Below are positions 49,828 through 57,940 of a stretch of DNA of 59,088 nt, piece after piece. The notes beneath the pieces are model-generated. The model was given only the letters and a program-made list of their open reading frames with translations, ran no database searches and had not been told where the DNA came from. This stretch comes from CANKHA01 sp035652315 (GTDB taxonomy: Bacteria; Pseudomonadota; Alphaproteobacteria; Rhizobiales; Xanthobacteraceae), in NCBI GenBank assembly GCA_035652315.1, contig DASREA010000051.1, positions 1 through 59,088 on the forward strand, read 5' to 3'. Positions within the stretch are counted from its first letter, which is position 1. Each line of letters begins with the position of its first letter. Position numbers and translations under genes: made by a program.

Positions 49828-51654
49828 GTGCCTGGGACCGTGACATTCCTCGCGCCTGTTCGCGATTACATCGATGCATTGGTGCATCCCGCCTCGCGCA
49901 GCGACGCGCTCGTGGCGGCGCGGCATCGCGCCTTCATCGCCCCGCGTCTGATCGCCGGCCTGGTCGCGTTAGCCGCTTTTCCGATCTATCTCGGCCTGCG
50001 TGGCGCGCCAGGGGCGGCGGAAATTCTGGTCTTCGTCTGGGCCGCGACGCCGATCGCGATCGCCTATTTTCTCTCGCGCACCGGACGTTACGAGGCGGCA
50101 CATATTTTGTCGTTTCTGATGCTGACCGGGCTGGTGCTCGCCACCGCTTTTTGTACCGGCGGAATTGCCTCGTTCTGTGCGGTCTGGCTGGTATTGGTCC
50201 CGCTCGAAGCCGCCCTTTCCGGCTCGCGGCATTTGGTCGTCACTGGCGCGGTCTTGGCGCTGGCGGTAGTCAGCTTGCTGGCGGGATTGGATGTTTTCGG
50301 CCTGTTGCCGCACGGGATTGACGGGACGGCGTCTCCACATCTGCTTTCGGCGCTCGGACTGCTATCGGCCGGGCTTTATGCAACCGCGCTAGCGTTCGGC
50401 GCCCAATCGCTCGCGCAAAGCGGCTCCCGATTGCTTGGCAAGGAAGAAGACCGCTATCAGCTGCTTGCCCGGGTGAGCCGCGATTTGGTTACACGGCACG
50501 GACCGACCGGCGCCGTGCTATTTGCCTCGCCCGCGGCCGAGCCGCTTTTTGGAGTCGCAGCATCGGATCTGCTGGGCCATGGTCTGCTGGACCGCGTCCA
50601 CGTGGCCGATCGTCCGGCCTATCTGACGGCCCTGTCGGACGCCGCGTCGGGTGAGCCGCGCGCCGCCGAAATTCGCATTCGCGGCGAGCGCTCAAGCACC
50701 GGCCACCAAGCGGGTTGCTTTCATTGGGTAGAAATGCGCTGCCGCCCCTTGGAAGCCGGCGACGGCATGGGCAAACAGCCGCGCGAGGTAATCGCCGTGT
50801 TGCGCGATATCGACGATCGCAAAGCACAGGAACTTGCGCTGGAAAATGCCCGCGTCGAATCGGAACGTGCCAGCACGGCGAAAACACGGTTTCTCGCCAC
50901 CATGAGCCACGAGTTGCGCACGCCGCTCAACGTGATCATCGGGTTCTCCGACATGCTCATCAGGCAAAGCACGGTGGAGCTTGATGAGGCGCGGCGGCAG
51001 GAATATGCGCGGCTTATCAATGAATCGGGGCGGCACTTGCTCGCCGTGGTCAACGGAATCCTCGATATGTCAAAGATCGAGGTCGGCCGTTTCGAAATCA
51101 CGCGCGAGTCTTTTGCGGTTGAGCAAGCGGTCAGGCATTGCTGCGATCTGCTCCGCATGAAAGCCGAGGAGAAGGGCGTCGAGATCGTGATGCGCGCTCC
51201 CGCCGGCCTTCCCGAGATTCTCGCCGACCGGCGCGCAATCAATCAGATACTGCTCAATTTGCTCTCCAACGCCATCAAATTTACCGACCGCGGCGGGCGC
51301 GTCGCAGCCGAAGTTGGCCGCGGTGGCGGATGGATCCTGCTGACGGTCGAAGACACCGGAATCGGCATGGCGCCGGCCGAATTGAAGCGCATCGGCGAGC
51401 CGTTTTTTCAGGCGCGCGCCAACAATGACCGCGCCCACGAGGGGACCGGACTCGGCCTTTCCATCGTCAAAGGCTTGGTCAAGCTGCACGGCGGCCAATT
51501 CGAGATCCGCAGCCATCCCGGCGAAGGGACGCGGGTGACGGTGAAGCTGCCGATCGGCAATGCGCCGGCGCTTCACGACGACGCCAGCGATCCGGTCCAT
51601 GCCTTTTCCCGTGACAATCCCATTCCGAAAGCACAGGTGAAGAAAATTGCGTAG
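49828..51654 (+). CDS. Membrane-bound PAS sensor histidine kinase (DivJ/PleC-like)
   Basis: This 608-residue kinase starts with GTG at 49828 (another GTG follows at 49840). The N-terminal part (about 45-200) contains five to six hydrophobic helices. A PAS domain lies at about 210-340, and a HisKA domain has His361 in FLATMSHELRTPLNVIIGFS. The ATPase domain ends with GTGLGLSIVKGLVKLHGGQF. The layout and HisKA sequence resemble the cell-cycle kinases DivJ and PleC of alphaproteobacteria. It overlaps the next gene, a peptidoglycan-binding protein, by 8 bp. Confidence 0.88.
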   Translation: MPGTVTFLAPVRDYIDALVHPASRSDALVAARHRAFIAPRLIAGLVALAAFPIYLGLRGAPGAAEILVFVWAATPIAIAYFLSRTGRYEAAHILSFLMLTGLVLATAFCTGGIASFCAVWLVLVPLEAALSGSRHLVVTGAVLALAVVSLLAGLDVFGLLPHGIDGTASPHLLSALGLLSAGLYATALAFGAQSLAQSGSRLLGKEEDRYQLLARVSRDLVTRHGPTGAVLFASPAAEPLFGVAASDLLGHGLLDRVHVADRPAYLTALSDAASGEPRAAEIRIRGERSSTGHQAGCFHWVEMRCRPLEAGDGMGKQPREVIAVLRDIDDRKAQELALENARVESERASTAKTRFLATMSHELRTPLNVIIGFSDMLIRQSTVELDEARRQEYARLINESGRHLLAVVNGILDMSKIEVGRFEITRESFAVEQAVRHCCDLLRMKAEEKGVEIVMRAPAGLPEILADRRAINQILLNLLSNAIKFTDRGGRVAAEVGRGGGWILLTVEDTGIGMAPAELKRIGEPFFQARANNDRAHEGTGLGLSIVKGLVKLHGGQFEIRSHPGEGTRVTVKLPIGNAPALHDDASDPVHAFSRDNPIPKAQVKKIA

Positions 51655-52150
51655 CGCGTCCTATGGATCGAGATCCTCTCAGCGCAGCCGCGGGGACGAT
51701 TTTTCCGCAGGCTCTGCGGGCCGGCTTTATTCGGCGTTGTGCTGGCTGCTGAAGCGCCCCAAGGACGCTATCGCTCTCGGTCTCGCCGTCTGCGCGGCAG
51801 GCGCCATCATCGTCAACGCTCTGTTCCTCCAATCGGGCCCGCATCCGGCGCCGATGTTCCACATGCAAAGCAATGCCCGAACGGTGCAAAAGCTCGTCCA
51901 ACTGCCGCGGCCCGCTCCCGCCCCGCGCGATCCAATTGCGGAAATCATTGAAGCGCCCGACCGCGTCATATCGGTGCAGCGCGCCCTGACCGAATTCGGC
52001 TATGGTCAGATCAGGCCCGACGGCAAGGTCGGCCAAGAGACGAAGGCGGCGATCGAGCGCTTCGAGCGAGATCACCATCTGCCGGTAACGGGCAAGATCT
52101 CCGACCAGCTTGCCGAGAAGCTGGCAACACTCACCGGCCGGCCCATCTAA
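51647..52150 (+). CDS. Membrane-anchored peptidoglycan-binding-domain protein
   Basis: This 167-residue protein probably starts with TTG at 51647, preceded by AGGTGAAGA. One membrane helix (about 40-62: DAIALGLAVCAAGAIIVNAL) is followed by a linker rich in Pro and a C-terminal PG_binding_1 domain (RVISVQRALTEFGYGQIRPD, GQETKAAIERFERDHHLPVT). It should bind peptidoglycan in the periplasm. Its overlap with the kinase gene suggests a role in envelope or cell-cycle control. Confidence 0.8.
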   Translation: MRSASYGSRSSQRSRGDDFSAGSAGRLYSALCWLLKRPKDAIALGLAVCAAGAIIVNALFLQSGPHPAPMFHMQSNARTVQKLVQLPRPAPAPRDPIAEIIEAPDRVISVQRALTEFGYGQIRPDGKVGQETKAAIERFERDHHLPVTGKISDQLAEKLATLTGRPI

Positions 52151-52193
52151 CCGACGATTTGCAACGGCCGCGCGGCCGCGCCATACCGTGGCC

Positions 52194-52538
52194 ATGCGGT
52201 TGAAATCCGGCATTTGGGTCGCGGCTTACATCCGGCGCTGTCAGATCGAAGGCGCTTTCGCGGCGGTTCGGCGGCGCGGTGCCGAGGAGGCGGGTGCGAT
52301 CTTCGTGAAGCTGAACCGGCTCGATGGGACCGCGGAGCTGTTCGGTCCGGCGCCGCAATCCGTCGTCGAGGATCGCCCGTTCGACCGCACCTTCAGTCGC
52401 TGCCTGTCGCCTAATCCGGTTCCGGAGGCCGAGGCAGAAAGTTATCTCGCCCGCGAAATCCGTTTCGATCCCGATGTCTGGATCATCGAAGTCGAGGACC
52501 GCGGCGGCCGGCATTTTCTCGACCAGATGCTTGTTTAA
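52194..52538 (+). CDS. DUF1491-family protein
   Basis: This 114-residue protein starts MRLKSGIWVAAYIRRCQIEG. The segments RRRGAEEAGAIFVKLNRLDG and IRFDPDVWIIEVEDRGGRHF are typical of the alphaproteobacterial DUF1491 family. No membrane segment or catalytic motif is visible, and the function is unknown. It follows the peptidoglycan-binding gene by 43 bp on the same strand. Open frame upstream of the chosen ATG lies within that gene. Confidence 0.82.
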   Translation: MRLKSGIWVAAYIRRCQIEGAFAAVRRRGAEEAGAIFVKLNRLDGTAELFGPAPQSVVEDRPFDRTFSRCLSPNPVPEAEAESYLAREIRFDPDVWIIEVEDRGGRHFLDQMLV

Positions 52539-52554
52539 GATTTGCGCCACGTTG

Positions 52555-52570
52555 TTAGGAGAGCGTTAAC
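52555..52570 (+). promoter_or_regulatory. CtrA-box-like site
   Basis: TTAGGAGAGCGTTAAC matches the CtrA consensus TTAA-N7-TTAAC with one mismatch. It lies 77 bp upstream of the small protein gene at 52648, in the promoter region after the DUF1491 gene. CtrA is the master cell-cycle regulator of this class of bacteria. Confidence 0.4.
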
Positions 52571-52647
52571 CAAGGTCGGCCTCTTATTGATACGGGCCGC
52601 TTCGGCTCATCGGGCTCCGCCCTCAACGGCGGAAGTGGGGCAAGCCA

Positions 52648-52845
52648 ATGGGAATGATTATCGCATTCCCCGACGTTTGGCGCGAAACGCGAAAGCGCGG
52701 GGCCGACCGTACTTCGGTTGAATCGGCGAGCGTCATTATTCTGCCGGTCGTACGCATCGACCGTGGCGCCGAAGCATCTCCCGTCGACAACGCGCCAAAG
52801 CCGACGACGCCTAATCGCCGCCGCCGACCGGCCTCGCGCTCCTAG
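52648..52845 (+). CDS. Small hypothetical protein
   Basis: This 65-residue protein starts MGMIIAFPDVWRETRKRGAD and ends with a basic PNRRRRPASRS. No family was recognised. A GGGGCAAG lies before the ATG. A competing frame overlaps it from 52718, but the lipoprotein gene there most likely starts at 52859, leaving this frame free. Support is moderate: a clean start, a plausible promoter region and a fitting gap. Confidence 0.5.
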   Translation: MGMIIAFPDVWRETRKRGADRTSVESASVIILPVVRIDRGAEASPVDNAPKPTTPNRRRRPASRS

Positions 52846-52858
52846 CACCGATAGCCCG

Positions 52859-53614
52859 ATGGCTCCGCCTCGGAAATCGCCGCGACGATTCCGCAGGCAA
52901 ACAAGATGTGCCGCCCTGGCCTTCGGCGCGGCGCTGCTCGCCGGCTGCACCAACGGCGATTTCGGGCGCATGCGCCCTTCGCTGGTCAGCGACGATATGC
53001 ATGCCTGGATCGGCGCCGAGGCCGTCGGGTCGGTGGGGATACCCGCATCCCGCTATCCCTTGACCGACGACGAGCGCGAATTGCGCGACCTTGCCTATCC
53101 TCTGATCGAGCCGCCGTTCAGCCGGCAGCGCTGGGACAACATCATCGGCGAATATGGCTTGAATCGCATTCTGACATCGCCCTGGAGCCATTCGGATCCG
53201 AGCCTCTATGGCGCCGAGCTGATGGCGCGGCCTTTTCGTTCCGCGACCGCGCGCTATCAGCGGCTGATTGAAGACGTCCGTAACGATGTCGTACGAATCG
53301 AACCCTTTGCGCGCATCGCCGCCCGCGTCGCCGATATGGATGACAAGCGGCAACGCAGCCTCGGCTATATTCATGATCTTGACGCGGACGAACGCGCGAA
53401 TGCCGAGCGACGGATCGCCGAAAACCGGCTCATCGTGCGCTGGGTATTTCACTCGTTGAACGACCGCGCCGAGGGCTATCACTTTGCGCTCGAGCGGCTC
53501 GTGGCGGCGGACCCGTCGCCATTGGCGGCCGACGCCGAGCGGGTGTGGAATCTATTGAAGATGCGAATCGGCCGCGCCGCGCCGCGCGCCGAGAAAATCG
53601 CCGCGCGCGGCTAG
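52859..53614 (+). CDS. Lipoprotein of unknown function
   Basis: The protein has 251 residues from MAPPRKSPRRFRRQTRC. A twin-basic start and hydrophobic stretch end in the lipobox LLAGC, so it should be lipid-anchored. The rest (RYPLTDDERELRDLAYPLIE, RIAENRLIVRWVFHSLNDRA) is mainly helical, without recognised domain. The longer frame starting at 52718 is discounted because it would bury the lipobox. Its TAG stop shares CTAG with the convergent gene. Confidence 0.75.
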   Translation: MAPPRKSPRRFRRQTRCAALAFGAALLAGCTNGDFGRMRPSLVSDDMHAWIGAEAVGSVGIPASRYPLTDDERELRDLAYPLIEPPFSRQRWDNIIGEYGLNRILTSPWSHSDPSLYGAELMARPFRSATARYQRLIEDVRNDVVRIEPFARIAARVADMDDKRQRSLGYIHDLDADERANAERRIAENRLIVRWVFHSLNDRAEGYHFALERLVAADPSPLAADAERVWNLLKMRIGRAAPRAEKIAARG

Positions 53615-54186
53615 CTTTTCCTGCCCGCCGCCGGCGGCGCTTGTGTCTGGCAGCGCGCGGTTTTCAGCGCCTCCTGCGCTTTCGGCATCAATCCCGGCTC
53701 GGCGGCCAGAGCCTTGAGAACAATGAGGCCGGTGACGCTTGGCGATTCCACGATCAGCCGGTCGGCGGCAGTGACGTCTTCCTCTTGCGGCATGGCGAGG
53801 TGCTGTTGCTGCGTCATCAGATCGAGCTGGATGACGCGGCGGCCGGCGGCGCGATCGTTGATGGCATAATAGGCCAGATCACGCCGGGTATAGAATGACA
53901 CGGAGGTGTAGGACTGGCTGACATTCATCGAGAACTTCAACGGGCCATCGGCCAGATCGTAGCGGCAGACCGCGACGGCGAACGCCGGATCCATGAAGGG
54001 CAGCAGGCTGTTCTCGGGGCTTGGCGCGGGCAGCGGCACGACGCTGTTGAGCGGCGCGATCTTTTCCAGCCGGGAATAGGCGTCCTGCGTCGCGGTGCGT
54101 GGCAGCCACAGCACCGTGGAAAAGTGAACGATGCCGCCGAGCAAAAGACCGCCGAGCGGCCATAACAGCCATCGCATCATGGGCAA
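53611..54186 (-). CDS. DUF1254-type exported protein (short form)
   Basis: This 191-residue protein has an N-terminal membrane helix (about 5-28, MMRWLLWPLGGLLLGGIVHF) and a domain with PLKFSMNVSQSYTSVSFYTR and DLAYYAINDRAAG. Paired DUF1254 and DUF1214 domains are usually found in one protein; here they are separate adjacent genes. Its start overlaps the DUF1214 gene by 10 bp, so the two subunits are coupled and likely form one complex. Function unknown. Confidence 0.75.
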   Translation of the reverse strand: MPMMRWLLWPLGGLLLGGIVHFSTVLWLPRTATQDAYSRLEKIAPLNSVVPLPAPSPENSLLPFMDPAFAVAVCRYDLADGPLKFSMNVSQSYTSVSFYTRRDLAYYAINDRAAGRRVIQLDLMTQQQHLAMPQEEDVTAADRLIVESPSVTGLIVLKALAAEPGLMPKAQEALKTARCQTQAPPAAGRKS

Positions 54187-54755
54187 TGTTCCGTGGTCAC
54201 GGACGGCATCGGCGTTTCGCGGCCGCTGCGCGTCGTCACGCCGACCGGCGTATCATAGAGGCGCAGCATCAAGACGTAATGCTCGATGCCGCCGGTGGGC
54301 AGCCAATTTCCGGCGCGCGCCCGCGGGCCGACACGGATCTCGAAACTGCCATCGGTATTGCGCAGGATTTCTTCGCTGGTGAAACCGTGCCGGTTCACCG
54401 AATTGGGAACGAGCCTGCCCTCCGGGTCGTAAAGCGTCAGGGTCCAGAAACGCGCGGCCGGCGTAATGCCCTGAATGTCGACGTCGCAGCGGCCATCGAA
54501 GAGGCGACGCTTCTCGTCGGTGCGCGCGAGAAAGGCGACCCCGTCGCCAATGCCCACGGGAAGCTGTCCGGTCCGCGCGATGCCCGCCCGCGCATATGGG
54601 TCGATGCCGATGGTGCCGGTTCGCGGCCAGGCCGTCCAGGCGCCGACGCGAAGCGCGCCGAAAGCGGTGCCTTCGGCAAGAGTCCACCATGTCGCGCCGA
54701 GGCCGACCACCGCCGCGACTGCAAAGGCTACCACTAAGCCGAGAATAAGCCGCAC
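54177..54755 (-). CDS. DUF1214-family exported protein
   Basis: This 192-residue protein has an N-terminal membrane helix (MRLILGLVVAFAVAAVVGLG) and the DUF1214 core ARFWTLTLYDPEGRLVPNSV, NRHGFTSEEILRNTDGSFEI and NWLPTGGIEHYVLMLRLYDT. It is first of a two-gene set with the DUF1254-type gene. The role of this pair, common in rhizobia, is unproven. Confidence 0.82.
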   Translation of the reverse strand: MRLILGLVVAFAVAAVVGLGATWWTLAEGTAFGALRVGAWTAWPRTGTIGIDPYARAGIARTGQLPVGIGDGVAFLARTDEKRRLFDGRCDVDIQGITPAARFWTLTLYDPEGRLVPNSVNRHGFTSEEILRNTDGSFEIRVGPRARAGNWLPTGGIEHYVLMLRLYDTPVGVTTRSGRETPMPSVTTEHCP

Positions 54756-54821
54756 CGTTCGACCCGGTTAAGGACAGGCGATGATTGGAAGCACAGGCTT
54801 ACGCGAAGCGGCCGGTAGCAA

Positions 54822-57170
54822 TCAATTACCCTGAACCGAATGGTCACCGCTGCCGGCGGAGGCGGACGTATAGCCCGCGGGTTTTGCCGCTGTTGCCGCC
54901 TTCTGCTCGAGCGAGGAAACCGGCAGCGGCGGCATCTGCTGCCGCGCCTTGTCCATCATCTGCTCCGTGCGAACGAGGATTTCTGCTCCGGCTTTGGTCA
55001 GCAGCGTCGGCCGCGGCGGAACCGGCGGTATCTTGTCGGCCCCGGCGACCTGGGGACGCGGCGGCGTTGCGGTCTGCGCCGGGCCGACCAAGGGCTTCAA
55101 TTCGATGCCCTGGTGCGCATAGGCCATGATCTCGTGCCAGGTCTGCGCCGGCAGCGAGCCGCCGGTCATTTTCTTCGTCGGCTCGTAATTGTCGTTGCCC
55201 ATCCAGATGCCGCAGACGTAATTGCCGGTGAAGCCCATGAACCAGGCATCGCGATAGGCATTGGTGGTGCCGGTCTTTCCCGCCGCCTTGATCCCGTCGA
55301 GAATGGCGCGGCGGCCGGTGCCTTCTTCGACCACCTTGTTCATCATGAAGTTCATGTCCTTGGCGACCGATTCCGGCAGCGCCCGATGCGGTTTGGGCCC
55401 GTCGCGGTCGAAGCGCCAGACCACTTGGCCGTCGCCGGTGCGCACTTCGAGCACCGCATGCGGCGTCACCGCCATACCGAGATTGGGGAAGGTGGCATAA
55501 GCGCCGGCGTGCTGCAAAAGGATCACCGCGTCGGCGCCGATCGGCAGCGACGGCGTATCCGGCAGCGGCCCCTTGATGCCCATGGCGCGCGCGGTGGCGA
55601 TGATCTTGGCGCGGCCGATCTTGGCATTGCCGTTGCCGAGCTGCAGCGACAACCGCACCGCCACGCTGTTGATCGAATGCTTCAGCGCGTCGGTCAGGCT
55701 CATGGCGCCGGAATAGCCGCCCTCGTAGTTGTGCGGACACCAGTTGCCGATGCAGACCGGGGCGTCGACCACGCGCGTGGTCGGCTTGAAGCCGTTCAGC
55801 AGCGCGGTGGCATAGACGTAGGGCTTGAACGACGAGCCAGGCTGGCGCATGGCGTCGGTGGCGCGGTTGAACTGGCTTTCGCCGTAGTCGCGGCCGCCGA
55901 CCATGGCGCGCAGCGAGCCGTCGACGTCGAGCAGCACCGCGGCGGCCTGCGAGGCGCCGTATTCCTTGCCGTATTGGCGCAGCGAATTCTCCACCGCTTC
56001 CTCGGTGACTCGTTGCAGGCTGGTGTCGAGCGCGGTGCGCACGACGAAGGCGCGCTCGGTCATTGACTTCGGGAAGGTGTCGACGATCTTCTTCATCTCG
56101 TCGTAGACGTAGTCGAGATAATAGTCGGGCGTGCGCTCGTCGCGGCGGTCGACGGGGGTGGCGGGATTGCGGCGGGCGCCGAACACCTGGCCCTCGGTCA
56201 TGAAGCCGGCCTCGACCAGGTTGTCGAGCACGGTATTGGCGCGGGCGCGCGCGGCGGGCAGGTTGACGTTGGGCGAATATTTGGTCGGCGCCTTGAACAG
56301 CCCGGCGAGCATCGCCGCCTCGGCGAGGTTCACGTCGCGCACCGACTTGTTGAAATAATACTGCGCCGCGGCCTCGGCGCCGAAGGTGCCGCCGCCCATA
56401 TAGGCGCGGTCGAGATAGAGCTTGAGGATCTCGTTCTTCGACAGCCGCGACTCCAGCCAGACCGCGAGGAAGGCCTCGTTGATCTTGCGCGTGAGCGTGC
56501 GTTCGTTGGAAAGGAAGAGGTTCTTGGCGAGCTGCTGGGTGAGCGAGGAGCCGCCCTGCACGACGCCGCCGGCGCGCGCGTTGGTGAGCAGGGCGCGGAA
56601 GGTGCCGATGACGTCGATGCCGAAATGCTCGTAGAAATGCCGGTCCTCGGTGGCGATCACCGCCTTGATCATGTGATCGGGGAAATCCTCGAGCGGCACC
56701 GAGTCGTTGTGCTTGATGCCGCGGTTGCCGACCTCGTTGCCGTAGCGGTCGAGCACGGTGATGGCGAGATCGGATTTCTTCAGCCAGTCGTCGTCGCTGG
56801 TGAGCTGGAAGGCGGGCATGGCCAGCCCGACCAGGATGACGAGGCCGCCGAGCCCGAGCGTGGCGCCTTCGGAGAACAGCTCGACGAAGAGCCGCCGCCA
56901 GCCGGCGACGTGGAAGCGGTCCATGAAGGCGGCGTAGCGCTCGTAGGTCTCGCGCGAGAAGGCGCCGGCCCAGAACATGAAGCTGTCGATGCGCGAATCG
57001 AGATCGAGCAGGCGGCGGTTGAGCTTGCGCTTGACGTCGTCGTTGTCGGGAAAGAGGTCGCGCACGCGAGGGTCTCTCAGCTTTCCGGCGAAGGCGGCGG
57101 CCTTCGCGCTTAACCCCGCACTAACGCCGGCGGGCACCGCGGGGTCCTGCCGCAGGCGATTAGGCCGCAA
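54822..57170 (-). CDS. mrcA: Penicillin-binding protein 1A (transglycosylase/transpeptidase)
   Basis: This 782-residue class A enzyme builds and crosslinks peptidoglycan in the periplasm. A cytoplasmic N-terminal part of about 100 residues precedes one membrane helix (about 104-122). The glycosyltransferase domain has its catalytic Glu175 in ATEDRHFYEHFGID and GGSSLTQQLAKNLFLSN. The transpeptidase domain has the nucleophile Ser446 in SSFK, then SINSVAV and KTGTTNAY. The C-terminus is Pro/Ala-rich. The long N-terminal cytoplasmic part is unusual compared with E. coli PBP1A but is seen in rhizobia. Confidence 0.93.
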   Translation of the reverse strand: MRPNRLRQDPAVPAGVSAGLSAKAAAFAGKLRDPRVRDLFPDNDDVKRKLNRRLLDLDSRIDSFMFWAGAFSRETYERYAAFMDRFHVAGWRRLFVELFSEGATLGLGGLVILVGLAMPAFQLTSDDDWLKKSDLAITVLDRYGNEVGNRGIKHNDSVPLEDFPDHMIKAVIATEDRHFYEHFGIDVIGTFRALLTNARAGGVVQGGSSLTQQLAKNLFLSNERTLTRKINEAFLAVWLESRLSKNEILKLYLDRAYMGGGTFGAEAAAQYYFNKSVRDVNLAEAAMLAGLFKAPTKYSPNVNLPAARARANTVLDNLVEAGFMTEGQVFGARRNPATPVDRRDERTPDYYLDYVYDEMKKIVDTFPKSMTERAFVVRTALDTSLQRVTEEAVENSLRQYGKEYGASQAAAVLLDVDGSLRAMVGGRDYGESQFNRATDAMRQPGSSFKPYVYATALLNGFKPTTRVVDAPVCIGNWCPHNYEGGYSGAMSLTDALKHSINSVAVRLSLQLGNGNAKIGRAKIIATARAMGIKGPLPDTPSLPIGADAVILLQHAGAYATFPNLGMAVTPHAVLEVRTGDGQVVWRFDRDGPKPHRALPESVAKDMNFMMNKVVEEGTGRRAILDGIKAAGKTGTTNAYRDAWFMGFTGNYVCGIWMGNDNYEPTKKMTGGSLPAQTWHEIMAYAHQGIELKPLVGPAQTATPPRPQVAGADKIPPVPPRPTLLTKAGAEILVRTEQMMDKARQQMPPLPVSSLEQKAATAAKPAGYTSASAGSGDHSVQGN

Positions 57171-57350
57171 AGACGGCGCTTTTGCGCCGGCCGCGGGCTT
57201 TTCACGCCGCCCTTGTAGCCGATCCGGCCGCGGAAAGCCATTGGGTGCAGGGGGTTAGGGTGAATGGCCGTTTCTCTCTCGCGCGCTTCTAGGTCTGGGA
57301 TGGCAATGGGGCGCAAGCGGGCCACGGCGTTGTTGCCGGCGTCCGCTCGT

Positions 57351-57366
57351 GCTATACATGTATAGC
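57351..57366. promoter_or_regulatory. Operator of the RHH/RelE toxin-antitoxin module
   Basis: GCTATACATGTATAGC is a perfect 16-bp palindrome, ending 14 bp before the antitoxin ATG and directly followed by the ribosome site (TGGAGG). Ribbon-helix-helix antitoxins bind such short palindromes to repress their own operon. Confidence 0.8.
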
Positions 57367-57380
57367 AACTGGAGGAAGCC

Positions 57381-57614
57381 ATGCTCGCGCTGCGCCTGCC
57401 GCCGGAAATCGAAAAGCGTCTCGATGCGCTGGCCAAGAAGACCGGCCGCACCAAAAGCTTTTATGCGCGCGAGGCGATCCTGCGGCAGATCGAAGACATC
57501 GAGGACTATTACCTGGCCAAGCGCCGGTTGGCGCGCGGCGGCGCGCGCGTGACGCTCGAACAGCTTGAGCGGCAGGTGCAGGCCGATACGAAGAAAACCG
57601 CCAAGCGCGGATGA
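57381..57614 (+). CDS. Ribbon-helix-helix antitoxin
   Basis: This 77-residue protein has an N-terminal ribbon-helix-helix (MLALRLPPEIEKRLDALAKK, TGRTKSFYAREAILRQIEDI) and a helical C-terminal tail that would wrap the toxin. It fits RelB/ParD-type antitoxins. GGAGG lies 8 nt before the ATG. Its stop overlaps the toxin start by 4 bp (ATGA), and a palindromic operator stands upstream. Confidence 0.88.
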   Translation: MLALRLPPEIEKRLDALAKKTGRTKSFYAREAILRQIEDIEDYYLAKRRLARGGARVTLEQLERQVQADTKKTAKRG

Positions 57615-57883
57615 CGGCGGGCTGGCGCGTCGAATTCGACCGCGACGCCGCCCGCGAGCTGCGCAAGCTCGGCATCCCGGCGCAACGCGCGATTCTGCGA
57701 TATCTGCGGCAGCGCATCGCCACCGCGGAGGACCCGCGGCGATTCGGCCATGCCCTGAGCGGCGACCTCAAGGGACTCTGGCGCTATCGCGTCGGCGATC
57801 ACCGCATCGTCGCCGCCATCGAGGATGACCGCTTTGTCGTGCTGGTGGTGGCGGTCGGCCATCGGCGGGAGGTGTATCGGTGA
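57611..57883 (+). CDS. RelE/ParE-superfamily toxin
   Basis: This 90-residue protein begins AGWRVEFDRDAARELRKLGI and contains RFGHALSGDLKGLWRYRVGD, HRIVAAIEDDRFVVLVVAVG and HRREVY, the usual RelE pattern with basic residues for mRNA cleavage. It is more RelE-like than ParE-like. It is translationally coupled to the antitoxin. A large restriction-modification gene follows after 57 bp. Confidence 0.88.
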   Translation: MTAGWRVEFDRDAARELRKLGIPAQRAILRYLRQRIATAEDPRRFGHALSGDLKGLWRYRVGDHRIVAAIEDDRFVVLVVAVGHRREVYR

Positions 57884-57940
57884 GGCTTGTGCTTGCTCTG
57901 CAACTTGCATCTGGGTAGCGTCGGACCAGGGGGGTTCTGG

